A DNA stretch of 64,000 bases, taken from the NCBI RefSeq assembly GCF_046545555.1, contig NZ_JBHZTH010000003.1, positions 248,001 to 312,000 of the forward strand, in the 5' to 3' direction. Shown piece by piece: positions 43,850 to 51,889 of the stretch (position 1 is its first letter; each line of letters opens with the position of its first letter). The position numbers and the translations under genes are program-made. Source of the DNA: Winogradskyella sp046545555 (lineage in GTDB: Bacteria; Bacteroidota; Bacteroidia; Flavobacteriales; Flavobacteriaceae). The notes beneath the pieces are model-generated. The model worked only from the letters and a program-made list of their open reading frames with translations, was not told the origin of the DNA and made no database searches.

Positions 43850-44542
43850 TTAAAATAACCGAAATCCCAATATTAAAGAAGAATTTTTAAAAGGCCCTTG
43901 ATAAGAGGCATATTTAGACAAAACATCTCTTGTTGTAGATATACGATATTCTAAACTAAAACGCTCGTTAAAGCTATAACCGAAACCTAAAACTAGGTTT
44001 AAATCCGATTTAATCTCTAGATCATTTTCGAACTCAAATTGCTCTTCATAATCTATTTCATTATTTAAATCCGCTACAAGAACTACAGCAAAATTTAAAA
44101 ACAGCTTAGACCTTCCATAATACATATGATGCCTAATACCAACTGGCACTTCAATATAACTATAATCTATTTTGACAGATGTGAGATTAGAGTTATCAAT
44201 TGCAGATGGTAATTTTTGAACGGAATTATATGAGTCATAAGTTGGCTCAACAAAAGCACTCCACTTATTTGAAGACGCAAAAATAAATTCCATTTCAATT
44301 CCAAATCTTATTGAATTCTCCTTATCAAAATTAACAGACTGATTATCTTCTATGAATATCCCTTCTTCAAATTTGACTTTTGACTTCGACCAAGACTGTC
44401 CTGTTTTAACTTTTAAGTTAAATGCACTATTAATACGTTTTATATATGACTTTTGAGCAGAATTTAAATCATTTTGAGCATAACTAGAAACTAAAAAAAA
44501 GACACAGAATAAAAATAGTACAAATCTTATATTATCATTCAT
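43850..44542 (-). CDS. Outer-membrane beta-barrel protein
   Basis: A 230-residue protein with a signal peptide (about 1-22, SSYAQ), then amphipathic strands ending in SLILGFRLF, a C-terminal Phe typical of outer-membrane barrels. VPVGIRHHMYYGRSKLFLNF is the signature of small porin-like/OMP_b-brl proteins of Bacteroidetes. Specific role unknown. It lies 9 bases after the BtuF-like gene. Confidence 0.82.
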   Translation of the reverse strand: MNDNIRFVLFLFCVFFLVSSYAQNDLNSAQKSYIKRINSAFNLKVKTGQSWSKSKVKFEEGIFIEDNQSVNFDKENSIRFGIEMEFIFASSNKWSAFVEPTYDSYNSVQKLPSAIDNSNLTSVKIDYSYIEVPVGIRHHMYYGRSKLFLNFAVVLVADLNNEIDYEEQFEFENDLEIKSDLNLVLGFGYSFNERFSLEYRISTTRDVLSKYASYQGPFKNSSLILGFRLF

Positions 44543-44551
44543 TTATATTTT

Positions 44552-45340
44552 TCATTTATAACCTATGATTTTACTAAAATACGTATAAGACTTTAGTAAT
44601 CTACTTCCATACCATGAAAACAATTCACCATCCACAATTTTAATAACTTTCCGAGGAAACTTAGATTTCAATTCTAACACATGTTTTTCACTAAAAGGAA
44701 AAGGCTCACTAGACAGAAGAATTATATCTGTATCTTTTAGTCTTTCGTCAGTTAAATTAATTTCAGGATATCTGTTTTCACTTTCAAAGCTATTTTCAAA
44801 ACTTACCTCCCTGAGCATACTGTCTATAAAAGTGCCTGAAGCAACTACCATCCAAGGATCTTTCCAAATAAAATAAGCAACTTTCTGTTTTTTTATTGTC
44901 TCAACCTTTTTTTGAAAATTTATGCGTTTTTCTTCAATACTAGCAACAATACTAGAGGCTGCTTTTTCTATTTTAAAAAGCTCGCCATACATTCTAATAA
45001 GTTCAAAACAATCGTGAATATTAGATACATCACTAATATGAATTGGAGCAATCTCTTTTAAAGCCTCTATAATATCTTTAGTATTTTCTTCCTTATTACA
45101 GAGGATAATATCTGGTTGAAGTTCCTTTATTTTTTCGACATTAATTTTCTTTGTTCCACCAATCACTTTTTTAGATATTCTTAGATGCTTTGGATGAACG
45201 CAAAATTTAGTTACACCAACCAAACTAGATTCTAAACCTAAATCAACCAGTAACTCTGTTTGCGAAGGTACTAATGAAACAATACGCTCTGGAGTTTTTT
45301 GAATTACAATTGTTCTATGTAACTGGTCAATAAATTTCAT
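44552..45340 (-). CDS. BtuF/FepB-like metal-complex-binding protein without a signal peptide
   Basis: A 262-residue type III periplasmic-binding-protein fold: ERIVSLVPSQTELLVDLGLESSLVGVT, IKELQPDIILCNKEEN, a long helical backbone (about 120-150) and VVASGTFIDSMLREV. This is the cobalamin/iron-complex-binding family. No signal peptide precedes it: the chain starts MKFIDQLHRTIVI and no upstream in-frame start adds one. It may therefore act in the cytoplasm, or not as a transporter subunit. It belongs to an operon with pyrF. Confidence 0.88.
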   Translation of the reverse strand: MKFIDQLHRTIVIQKTPERIVSLVPSQTELLVDLGLESSLVGVTKFCVHPKHLRISKKVIGGTKKINVEKIKELQPDIILCNKEENTKDIIEALKEIAPIHISDVSNIHDCFELIRMYGELFKIEKAASSIVASIEEKRINFQKKVETIKKQKVAYFIWKDPWMVVASGTFIDSMLREVSFENSFESENRYPEINLTDERLKDTDIILLSSEPFPFSEKHVLELKSKFPRKVIKIVDGELFSWYGSRLLKSYTYFSKIIGYK

Positions 45341-45373
45341 TTCGAGATCTTAAAACAAGTTTAGAAGCGCAGA

Positions 45374-46189
45374 TTATTCTGAAAGAATAGCTTTCATCTG
45401 TAGCTGTAATTCTCTAGCTTTTTCTGCTGCTGCATTTGCAAAATCTTCGGATTGAGAAGCATAAATAATACCTCTTGATGAATTGATTAACAAGCCAACA
45501 GAATCATTCATCCCATATTTACAAACATCTTGAAGGTTTCCACCTTGTGCACCAACTCCTGGCACTAATAAAAAGCTGTTGGGAATAATTTTTCTAATAT
45601 CTAATAAATACTCAGCCTTTGTAGCTCCGACAACATACATTAAATTCTCAGAATTCTTCCAAGATTTAGAAGTCTCTAATACTTCCTTATATAATTCTAC
45701 TCCATCAACAGATTTTGTCTGAAAATCAAATGCTCCTTCGTTGGAGGTTAAAGCCAAAAGAATAGTATGTTTATCTTTAAAAGCCAGGAAAGGTTCAACA
45801 GAATCTTTTCCCATATATGGGGCAACGGTAACACTATCAAAAGCTAAATCTTCAAAAAAAGCTTTCGCATACATCGTACTTGTATTTCCTATATCACCCC
45901 TTTTAGCATCTGCAATAGTGAAAATTTCAGGATGGTTTTTATTAATATAGTTAATAGTCTTTTCTAATGCTTGCCACCCTTTAATTCCGTAAGCTTCATA
46001 AAATGCTGTATTTGGTTTGTAGCCTACACATAAATGATGTGTTGCATCTATTATTGCTTTATTAAAGGCAAAAATAGGATCTTCTTCTTCTAGTAAATGC
46101 TTAGGGATTTTATTTAAATCTACATCTAAACCTATACAGAGAAAGGATTTCTTTTTTTTAATTTGTGTGATTAATTGTTGTGTAGTCAT
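45374..46189 (-). CDS. pyrF: Orotidine 5'-phosphate decarboxylase
   Basis: A 271-residue enzyme for the last step of UMP synthesis. The long (type 2) form: FLCIGLDVDL at the start, catalytic TIADAKRGDIGNTSTMYAKAFFE, DSVTVAPYMGKDSVEPFL and the phosphate-gripper LVPGVGAQGGN. It follows the prfA terminator and precedes the BtuF-like gene by 33 bases. Confidence 0.95.
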   Translation of the reverse strand: MTTQQLITQIKKKKSFLCIGLDVDLNKIPKHLLEEEDPIFAFNKAIIDATHHLCVGYKPNTAFYEAYGIKGWQALEKTINYINKNHPEIFTIADAKRGDIGNTSTMYAKAFFEDLAFDSVTVAPYMGKDSVEPFLAFKDKHTILLALTSNEGAFDFQTKSVDGVELYKEVLETSKSWKNSENLMYVVGATKAEYLLDIRKIIPNSFLLVPGVGAQGGNLQDVCKYGMNDSVGLLINSSRGIIYASQSEDFANAAAEKARELQLQMKAILSE

Positions 46190-46193
46190 ATTA

Positions 46194-46219
46194 GAAAAAA
46201 AGCCTCATAACAGAGGCTT
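46194..46219 (-). terminator. Terminator between prfA and pyrF
   Basis: On the minus strand AAGCCTC pairs with GAGGCTT around a 6-base loop, followed by TTTTTT; it sits 5-30 bases past the prfA stop. Confidence 0.85.
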
Positions 46220-46223
46220 AGAT

Positions 46224-47300
46224 TTAAATTACATCATCATTAGCCTTTAACAACTCTGTGTTCTCAGCCAACATTAATTCGTCAATTATTTTTTGAATAT
46301 CACCATTGATGATATTCGACAAATCGTATAGTGTTAAACCAATTCTATGATCGGTTACACGTCCTTGCGGATAATTGTAAGTTCTAATCTTCGCCGACCT
46401 ATCACCAGAGCTTACCATACTTTTACGTTTTTCAGAATCTGCTGCTTGTTGCTTTGCTAATTCTAAATCGTATAAACGGGAACGTAACACCTTTAAAGCT
46501 TTCTCTAAGTTTTTGTGTGATGACTTTTGGTCTTGGCAACTAACAATCATACCAGTAGGCTCATGGTGTAGCTTAATTGCCGAATATGTTGTATTTACAG
46601 ATTGTCCTCCTGGCCCTGTTGATGTTGTACGCTCAATACGTACTTCTGTCATATCCAACTCATAATCAAACTCTTCTGCTTCTGGTAAAACCATAACTGT
46701 GGCAGCACTTGTATGCACGCGCCCTTGGGTTTCTGTTTGTGGTACGCGCTGTACACGATGCACACCAGCTTCAAACTTTAATGTACCATATACATCATCA
46801 CCAGAAACTTCGAAAATAACCTCTTTAAAACCACCAGATGTACCATCACTTTGACTTACCACATCAACCCTCCAATTTTTATCACTGCAATACTTAGAGT
46901 ACATTCTAAATAAATCACCAGCAAAAATACTAGCTTCATCTCCACCTGTACCTGCCCTTACCTCAACCACTACATTTTTAGCATCGTCTGGATCTTTAGG
47001 AATGAGCATAAATCGGATCTCCTCTTCGAGTGTATTTATAGTTTCTTTTGCCTCGTCTAATTGCATCTTAGCCATTTCTAACATTTCTGCATCAGACCCA
47101 TCGGCTATAATTTCTTCAGCCTCACTAACATTATCTAAAGCTTCTTTGTAAACTTCACCTTTATCAACAATCAATTTAAGATCCTTATATTCTTTCATCA
47201 ACTTAGCGTAGCGCTTTTGGTCTGATATAATATCTGGCTGAATAATAAGATCGTTTATTTCATCAAAACGCTGCTTAATTATCTGGATTTTCTCTAACAT
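46224..47300 (-). CDS. prfA: Peptide chain release factor 1
   Basis: A 358-residue release factor recognising UAA/UAG. The peptidyl-tRNA hydrolysis motif GPGGQSVNTTYSAIKLHHEPTG is in the C-terminal half (Gln methylation site in GGQ), and HRVQRVPQTETQGRVHTSAATV and RSAKIRTYNYPQGRVTDHR are typical of RF1. The N-terminal coiled coil (about 1-100) is present. Length is normal. Confidence 0.96.
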   Translation of the reverse strand: MLEKIQIIKQRFDEINDLIIQPDIISDQKRYAKLMKEYKDLKLIVDKGEVYKEALDNVSEAEEIIADGSDAEMLEMAKMQLDEAKETINTLEEEIRFMLIPKDPDDAKNVVVEVRAGTGGDEASIFAGDLFRMYSKYCSDKNWRVDVVSQSDGTSGGFKEVIFEVSGDDVYGTLKFEAGVHRVQRVPQTETQGRVHTSAATVMVLPEAEEFDYELDMTEVRIERTTSTGPGGQSVNTTYSAIKLHHEPTGMIVSCQDQKSSHKNLEKALKVLRSRLYDLELAKQQAADSEKRKSMVSSGDRSAKIRTYNYPQGRVTDHRIGLTLYDLSNIINGDIQKIIDELMLAENTELLKANDDVI

Positions 47301-47418
47301 CTTTTTACAAAAAATTGAATTTCAAAAGTACAATAATTTATGAATTTTGAAGAGCAACTTGTAAGGACATATGAACATTTGAAAATAAAATACCCAAAAC
47401 ATACGTTACATTATTAAT

Positions 47419-47706
47419 ATGCAGAGACTCCTAGCTATACTTGCATTTTATAAACCGTTTGTAGTCTGGTCTTTTATTGTAACCGCTATTATTGGATTTT
47501 TTAATCCACAATTAGCACCTGCAATAGTGACCAAATTATTTCTTACGGTTTTTGCATGGTATTATGTTAATGAGACTAGCAACAGACGTAAATTAACCTT
47601 TTATAAAAATTTAGGATTATCGCCTTTAAAGCTATTTTCCTCTATGTTCGTTGTAGACTGTATTTTAACAATTGGATTCCTTATTGTTTTTAAGGAATTC
47701 ACATAA
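47419..47706 (+). CDS. Small membrane protein paired with an ABC ATPase
   Basis: A 95-residue protein with three likely membrane helices (about 6-26, 33-50, 74-91) and a basic loop (NETSNRRKLTFYKNLGL). It resembles no transporter permease by length. The 15-base gap to the ABC ATPase gene and shared direction suggest the two proteins form a complex. Confidence 0.75.
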   Translation: MQRLLAILAFYKPFVVWSFIVTAIIGFFNPQLAPAIVTKLFLTVFAWYYVNETSNRRKLTFYKNLGLSPLKLFSSMFVVDCILTIGFLIVFKEFT

Positions 47707-47721
47707 AAACGAATTTTAAAA

Positions 47722-48381
47722 TTGAAATTTGAATTAGACAATGTAGAACTTTACTTTAAAAATAGACGAATTTTAAATGGTATTTACCTAAAAGCAGAAA
47801 CTGGAAAGGTTACAGCAATTTTAGGTAGAAACGGTTGTGGCAAAAGTAGTTTACTTAACATTGCATTTGGTAGCTTAAAGCCAAAGTATATGCTAATACG
47901 ATTAGATAATATACCGCTATTAAAACCACTGTATAAAACTAAATTTGTAAAGTATCTATCTCAATATGATTTTATTCCTAATGGAATGAAACTATCTTTT
48001 GTTTTCAAACTTTACGACTTAAATTGGACCAATTTTATCGAAAATTTTGAAGGTTTCTCAAAATATAAAACTGCAAGATTTAGAGCATTATCTGGCGGAG
48101 AAAGACGCTTAATTGAAACTTACATCATTATAAAATCCGATAGTAAAATTGTAATATTAGATGAACCCTTTTCTCATTTATCACCACTGCATATTGAAAT
48201 AGTGAAACAAATGATTAAAGAAGAAAAAGAGCATAAAATTATTATTATTTCCGATCATATGTACAAACACATAATTGATAGTTCTGATGATCTTTATTTG
48301 CTAAAAAACGGAACAACAAAGAAAATCGAAAATCTAAAAGACTTAGAAGATTATAATTACTTAATCTCTAATAGCCTTTAA
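47722..48381 (+). CDS. Stand-alone ABC ATPase, TTG start
   Basis: A 219-residue ABC ATPase with Walker A GRNGCGKSS, Q-loop LSQYDF, signature LSGGERR, Walker B IVILDEPFSHL and switch-His IIISDHMYKH. The start codon is TTG (47722); no ATG nearby preserves the first strand KFELDNVELYF. The only neighbour that could be a membrane partner is the 95-residue protein just upstream. The C-terminus is short, without an extra regulatory domain. Confidence 0.88.
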   Translation: MKFELDNVELYFKNRRILNGIYLKAETGKVTAILGRNGCGKSSLLNIAFGSLKPKYMLIRLDNIPLLKPLYKTKFVKYLSQYDFIPNGMKLSFVFKLYDLNWTNFIENFEGFSKYKTARFRALSGGERRLIETYIIIKSDSKIVILDEPFSHLSPLHIEIVKQMIKEEKEHKIIIISDHMYKHIIDSSDDLYLLKNGTTKKIENLKDLEDYNYLISNSL

Positions 48382-49389
48382 TTAAGGCTCAGGATTAGTT
48401 TTAATGATATTGTCTAAGTCTAGCACTACGCCTACTCCAAGAAGTTGTTTCCACTGTAGTTTAGGACCTTGCAAAACAATTTCCTCATTTGTCATTTCAT
48501 TGCTCTCTACTTCTATCTTAATATCGTTATCATACCTGAGATGAGAACCGAGTGTAGCCTGAACATATTTATTGACTTTCATATCTAGATTAAATTCCCA
48601 ATCTAAATCTACATTACCGAAGCTATTTAAATAGTCTGTATATAATCTTAAACGTGTATTTAAATTCATATTGTCAAATACTTCTTCTTCAAACTGACCA
48701 GTTAATAATATACCTAGTTCTTGCCTTGACTTTTTACCTTCTTTAATTATGTTACCCTCTAAATCATATATAGCAGGATCTACGCCAAAAGCTCCTTGAT
48801 TTGCCAAATTATCGTCCAAAACAAAAGTAGTTTTCAATGTAAAAGGCGAACCGTATAGCGATAATCGATTTATATGGCGTCCATATTCCATACCAATACC
48901 CATAAAAACATAACCTGGTGCTAAAAATCTCGAAATCGGTTCATCAGCATCAGGATTACTAAATCCATTAGCAAATTGCGTGTTAAAACTAAATCTAGCA
49001 GAATAAAACCAATTACTCTGAGAATTTTTTTCTAAACCAAAATTTGAAACCACCTCCATGACATCCTCTGTTTTAAAAACTGGCTGATTATCTTGTTTAT
49101 TAAGTCCGTATCGTAAAGTCAATGCAGAATTCCAAAAGAGATTTTCTTTTTTTAAATTAGCAGTTGCTCTGCCGCTTAAAATAGCAGATATGGAATTGGT
49201 ACCACCAGCATTCCAATTTGTGAAGGACACCTGATTAAGATAAAAGCCAACTTCTTTTTTAGTTGACCATCCTAATTTAGCTTTTTCCTTTTTCTTTTTG
49301 CGTAAGAATAATGAATCTGGTTGAGCAAAAAGACCAAGCGAAAAAAATAAAGAAAATATAAAAATAATATTACGATAGTTGTTTTGCAT
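48382..49389 (-). CDS. DUF3078 outer-membrane protein
   Basis: A 335-residue protein. Signal peptide about 1-22 (LFAQ), then a basic stretch (RKKKKEKAKLGW) and the DUF3078 barrel pattern: VGFYLNQVSFTNWNAGGTNSIS near residue 47, SALTLRYGLNK and many strands. Bacteroidetes-specific; role not known. It starts 14 bases after the PurM-like gene. Its stop abuts that of the ABC ATPase. Confidence 0.88.
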   Translation of the reverse strand: MQNNYRNIIFIFSLFFSLGLFAQPDSLFLRKKKKEKAKLGWSTKKEVGFYLNQVSFTNWNAGGTNSISAILSGRATANLKKENLFWNSALTLRYGLNKQDNQPVFKTEDVMEVVSNFGLEKNSQSNWFYSARFSFNTQFANGFSNPDADEPISRFLAPGYVFMGIGMEYGRHINRLSLYGSPFTLKTTFVLDDNLANQGAFGVDPAIYDLEGNIIKEGKKSRQELGILLTGQFEEEVFDNMNLNTRLRLYTDYLNSFGNVDLDWEFNLDMKVNKYVQATLGSHLRYDNDIKIEVESNEMTNEEIVLQGPKLQWKQLLGVGVVLDLDNIIKTNPEP

Positions 49390-49403
49390 ACCTAAATGAA
49401 CTA

Positions 49404-50582
49404 TTAATAATTAAACGTACCGTACTCACTTTTAATTGTAAGTTTCTTTTTTTCTGAAGCCTCAACTCTACCGATTATCTGGGCGTTTATATTAAAAGAC
49501 TTAGAAATAGAAATTATATCTTCTGCAATATCCGGATTTACGTATAACTCCATGCGATGACCACAATTAAACACTTGATACATTTCTTTCCAATCGGTTT
49601 GAGATTGTTCTTGAATCAGTTTAAATAATGGTGGCACATTAAACATATTATCTTTTATAATATGAAGGTTATCTATAAAATGAAGAATTTTGGTTTGAGC
49701 TCCACCACTGCAATGTACCATACCATGTATAGTGTCACTATTATACGTATTTAAAATAGCCTTAATTATGGGAGCATATGTTCGTGTGGGAGAAAGGACT
49801 AACTTACCAGCATTAATTGGAGAACCGCCAACACTATCAGTTAGTTTAGTTTGGCCGGAATACACTAAATTTTCTGGCACTGCTGCATCAAAACTTTCTG
49901 GATACTTTTTAGCTAAATATTTTGAAAACACATCATGTCGAGCAGATGTTAAGCCATTACTTCCCATACCTCCATTGTATTCCTTTTCATAAGAGGCTTG
50001 CCCAAAAGATTCTAACCCAACAATGAGATCGCCTGCTTTAATATTAGCATTGTCAATAACATCTGATCGTTTTATTCGAGCTGTTACTGTAGAATCAACA
50101 ATTATCGTTCTTACCAAGTCGCCAACATCGGCTGTCTCACCTCCAGTAGAATGAATAGTAACACCGAATAATTTTAAATCATCAATTAATTCTTCCGTAC
50201 CATTAATTATAGCCGAAATCACCTCTCCCGGAATTAGGTTTTTATTTCTACCTATTGTTGAAGACAACATAATATTATCTGTTGCACCAACACAAAGTAA
50301 ATCATCAATATTCATTATTAATGCATCTTGAGCAATCCCTTTCCAAACAGAAACATCTCCTGTTTCTTTCCAATACATGTAAGCTAAGGACGATTTTGTA
50401 CCTGCCCCATCTGCATGCATTATTAGGCAATAATCATTATCGTTAGTTAAATAATCAGGTACTATTTTACAAAATGCTTTAGGAAATAACCCTTTGTCAA
50501 TATTTTTTATAGCGTTATGGACATCTTCCTTAGAAGCGGAAACACCTCTTTGTGCATACCTTTTGCTTACCGAATTACTCAT
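49404..50582 (-). CDS. purM: AIR synthase (PurM)-related protein
   Basis: A 392-residue member of the PurM/SelD ATP-dependent cyclase fold. It shows HADGAGTKSSLAY (substrate/ATP binding), the metal/ATP-loop DDLLCVGATDNIMLSSTIGRN, and HSTGGETADVGDLVRT. This is the long Bacteroidetes form annotated as phosphoribosylformylglycinamidine cyclo-ligase, acting in purine synthesis. The symbol follows that usage; the protein differs in length from E. coli PurM. Confidence 0.88.
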   Translation of the reverse strand: MSNSVSKRYAQRGVSASKEDVHNAIKNIDKGLFPKAFCKIVPDYLTNDNDYCLIMHADGAGTKSSLAYMYWKETGDVSVWKGIAQDALIMNIDDLLCVGATDNIMLSSTIGRNKNLIPGEVISAIINGTEELIDDLKLFGVTIHSTGGETADVGDLVRTIIVDSTVTARIKRSDVIDNANIKAGDLIVGLESFGQASYEKEYNGGMGSNGLTSARHDVFSKYLAKKYPESFDAAVPENLVYSGQTKLTDSVGGSPINAGKLVLSPTRTYAPIIKAILNTYNSDTIHGMVHCSGGAQTKILHFIDNLHIIKDNMFNVPPLFKLIQEQSQTDWKEMYQVFNCGHRMELYVNPDIAEDIISISKSFNINAQIIGRVEASEKKKLTIKSEYGTFNY

Positions 50583-50628
50583 GGACAGTTCTTAATTGTT
50601 GTACTGCAAAAGTATGAATTGTGATTAA

Positions 50629-51342
50629 TTATTCTTCAGGTAGTATGGAATTTGTTTTTATTTTGGTCGGAATCTTTTCTAAACGTTTTAATCTTTGATT
50701 CTCACCACCGAAATACAAATTAATACCAAACCCTAATCTTAGAAAAGAATCATCTTCTTGGTCATTAATTAAAAATTCTACTTCATCATCCAAACTATAA
50801 TTGTATTCAGCAAATAATTTTAAACCAAATTTACTAGCAACTATATATTCAAAACCAAATCCAGCTTGAATCTTAACAGCACTAATTTCAAAATCATTTA
50901 ATGCGTTATAACCAAAACCACCAAATAAAAATGGAGAAAAGTCATCATAAGGCAATACCAAAAACTCTATATTAAAATCAATAGAAATTAATTCTTGTTC
51001 TATACTGTCGTAAGATAGGTTATAACTATTGTATGACAAACCAAGCAATAAGTGATCTGTTATTGAACGCTTGTAGCCTAGTTTATAAAATAATCCGTAT
51101 GATGTATTTTCGGCGTCACCAATTAGAGTTCCCGCTCCTATAGCACCTTCAAAAACATTTGTACCTCTATAGTCATAGAATAGTAACTTATTAAATTCAG
51201 ATTTATAGTATTCCGAACTGTCTCTAAGTGTTTGAGTCTCTAATTTGTCATAATCACGTGTATCTTCTTGTGAATAAATTAAATTAAAAGAACAAATTAT
51301 AAATAATGTGTTAAAAAATAACCATTTAGATTTAAGAATCAT
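50629..51342 (-). CDS. Outer-membrane beta-barrel protein
   Basis: A 237-residue protein with a signal peptide (about 1-24) and barrel-like strands (GTLIGDAENTSYGLFYKLGY, KLFAEYNYSLDDEVEFLI, FLRLGFGINLYFGG). No family-specific motif is seen beyond the general OMP_b-brl pattern. The C-terminal ~20 residues are basic/polar and probably periplasmic. Confidence 0.75.
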   Translation of the reverse strand: MILKSKWLFFNTLFIICSFNLIYSQEDTRDYDKLETQTLRDSSEYYKSEFNKLLFYDYRGTNVFEGAIGAGTLIGDAENTSYGLFYKLGYKRSITDHLLLGLSYNSYNLSYDSIEQELISIDFNIEFLVLPYDDFSPFLFGGFGYNALNDFEISAVKIQAGFGFEYIVASKFGLKLFAEYNYSLDDEVEFLINDQEDDSFLRLGFGINLYFGGENQRLKRLEKIPTKIKTNSILPEE

Positions 51343-51418
51343 AATTATCGATTTAATAATGCTAGGCTTTGATTCTTAGGGTTGAGAAGGGCACGCAATA
51401 TAGTAAATTAAAAAACTA

Positions 51419-51461
51419 AAAAAGATAGAATAAATCTATTGACTTACTCTATCTTATTTAT
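51419..51461 (-). terminator. Possible terminator of the 45-residue gene
   Basis: AAGATAGA (51422-51429) and TCTATCTT (51448-51455) form an 8-bp stem, followed on the minus strand by TTTTAG. It lies 45 bases past the 51500 stop. Confidence 0.55.
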
Positions 51462-51499
51462 AAATTTCAGTTGGCCAAAAGGCTCTTATATCTTAACTT

Positions 51500-51637
51500 T
51501 TAAGATTCTGTCTGTAGCTCAGATTGTACATTTACAATCTCATCATTAGCAACATCATTGATGCTTTCTGAGTTGTCTTGAGAAAGCACTAATGTGGCCC
51601 CTACAAGAATTGCTACACTAAGTAGTAATTTCTTCAT
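51500..51637 (-). CDS. Small secreted protein, 45 residues
   Basis: ATG at 51637, 45 codons, TAA. Residues 1-18 are a signal peptide (KKLLLSVAILVGATLVLS); the mature part is a short acidic, Asn/Gln/Ser-rich tail (QDNSESINDVANDEIVNV). It has its own -7 box TATGTTTG (minus, 51666-51673) and a terminator-like hairpin downstream, which supports transcription as a single gene. No family recognised. Confidence 0.65.
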   Translation of the reverse strand: MKKLLLSVAILVGATLVLSQDNSESINDVANDEIVNVQSELQTES

Positions 51638-51665
51638 TTTAAACAAATATTGATTAATAGCACTA

Positions 51666-51673
51666 CAAACATA
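51666..51673 (-). promoter_or_regulatory. -7 box of the 45-residue gene
   Basis: Minus-strand TATGTTTG (plus CAAACATA), a full TAnnTTTG match 29 bases before the ATG at 51637. Confidence 0.55.
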
Positions 51674-51889
51674 CTAAATAAACTCTTTGTAATAATAGTA
51701 GGAATCAGTTTTTTAACATACAAACGCAGGGTTTTCGATAACTAGACATTTGTGACCGATGAATGACACAAAACTGTAGATAAATAAAAATTTAAGTACG
51801 TAAAATTACGTATTTGTTAACGTTAAATTTACATAACTCATACCAAATTTACCATCCAAAAAAGGCAAAAACTGTACTTTGTTGATCAT

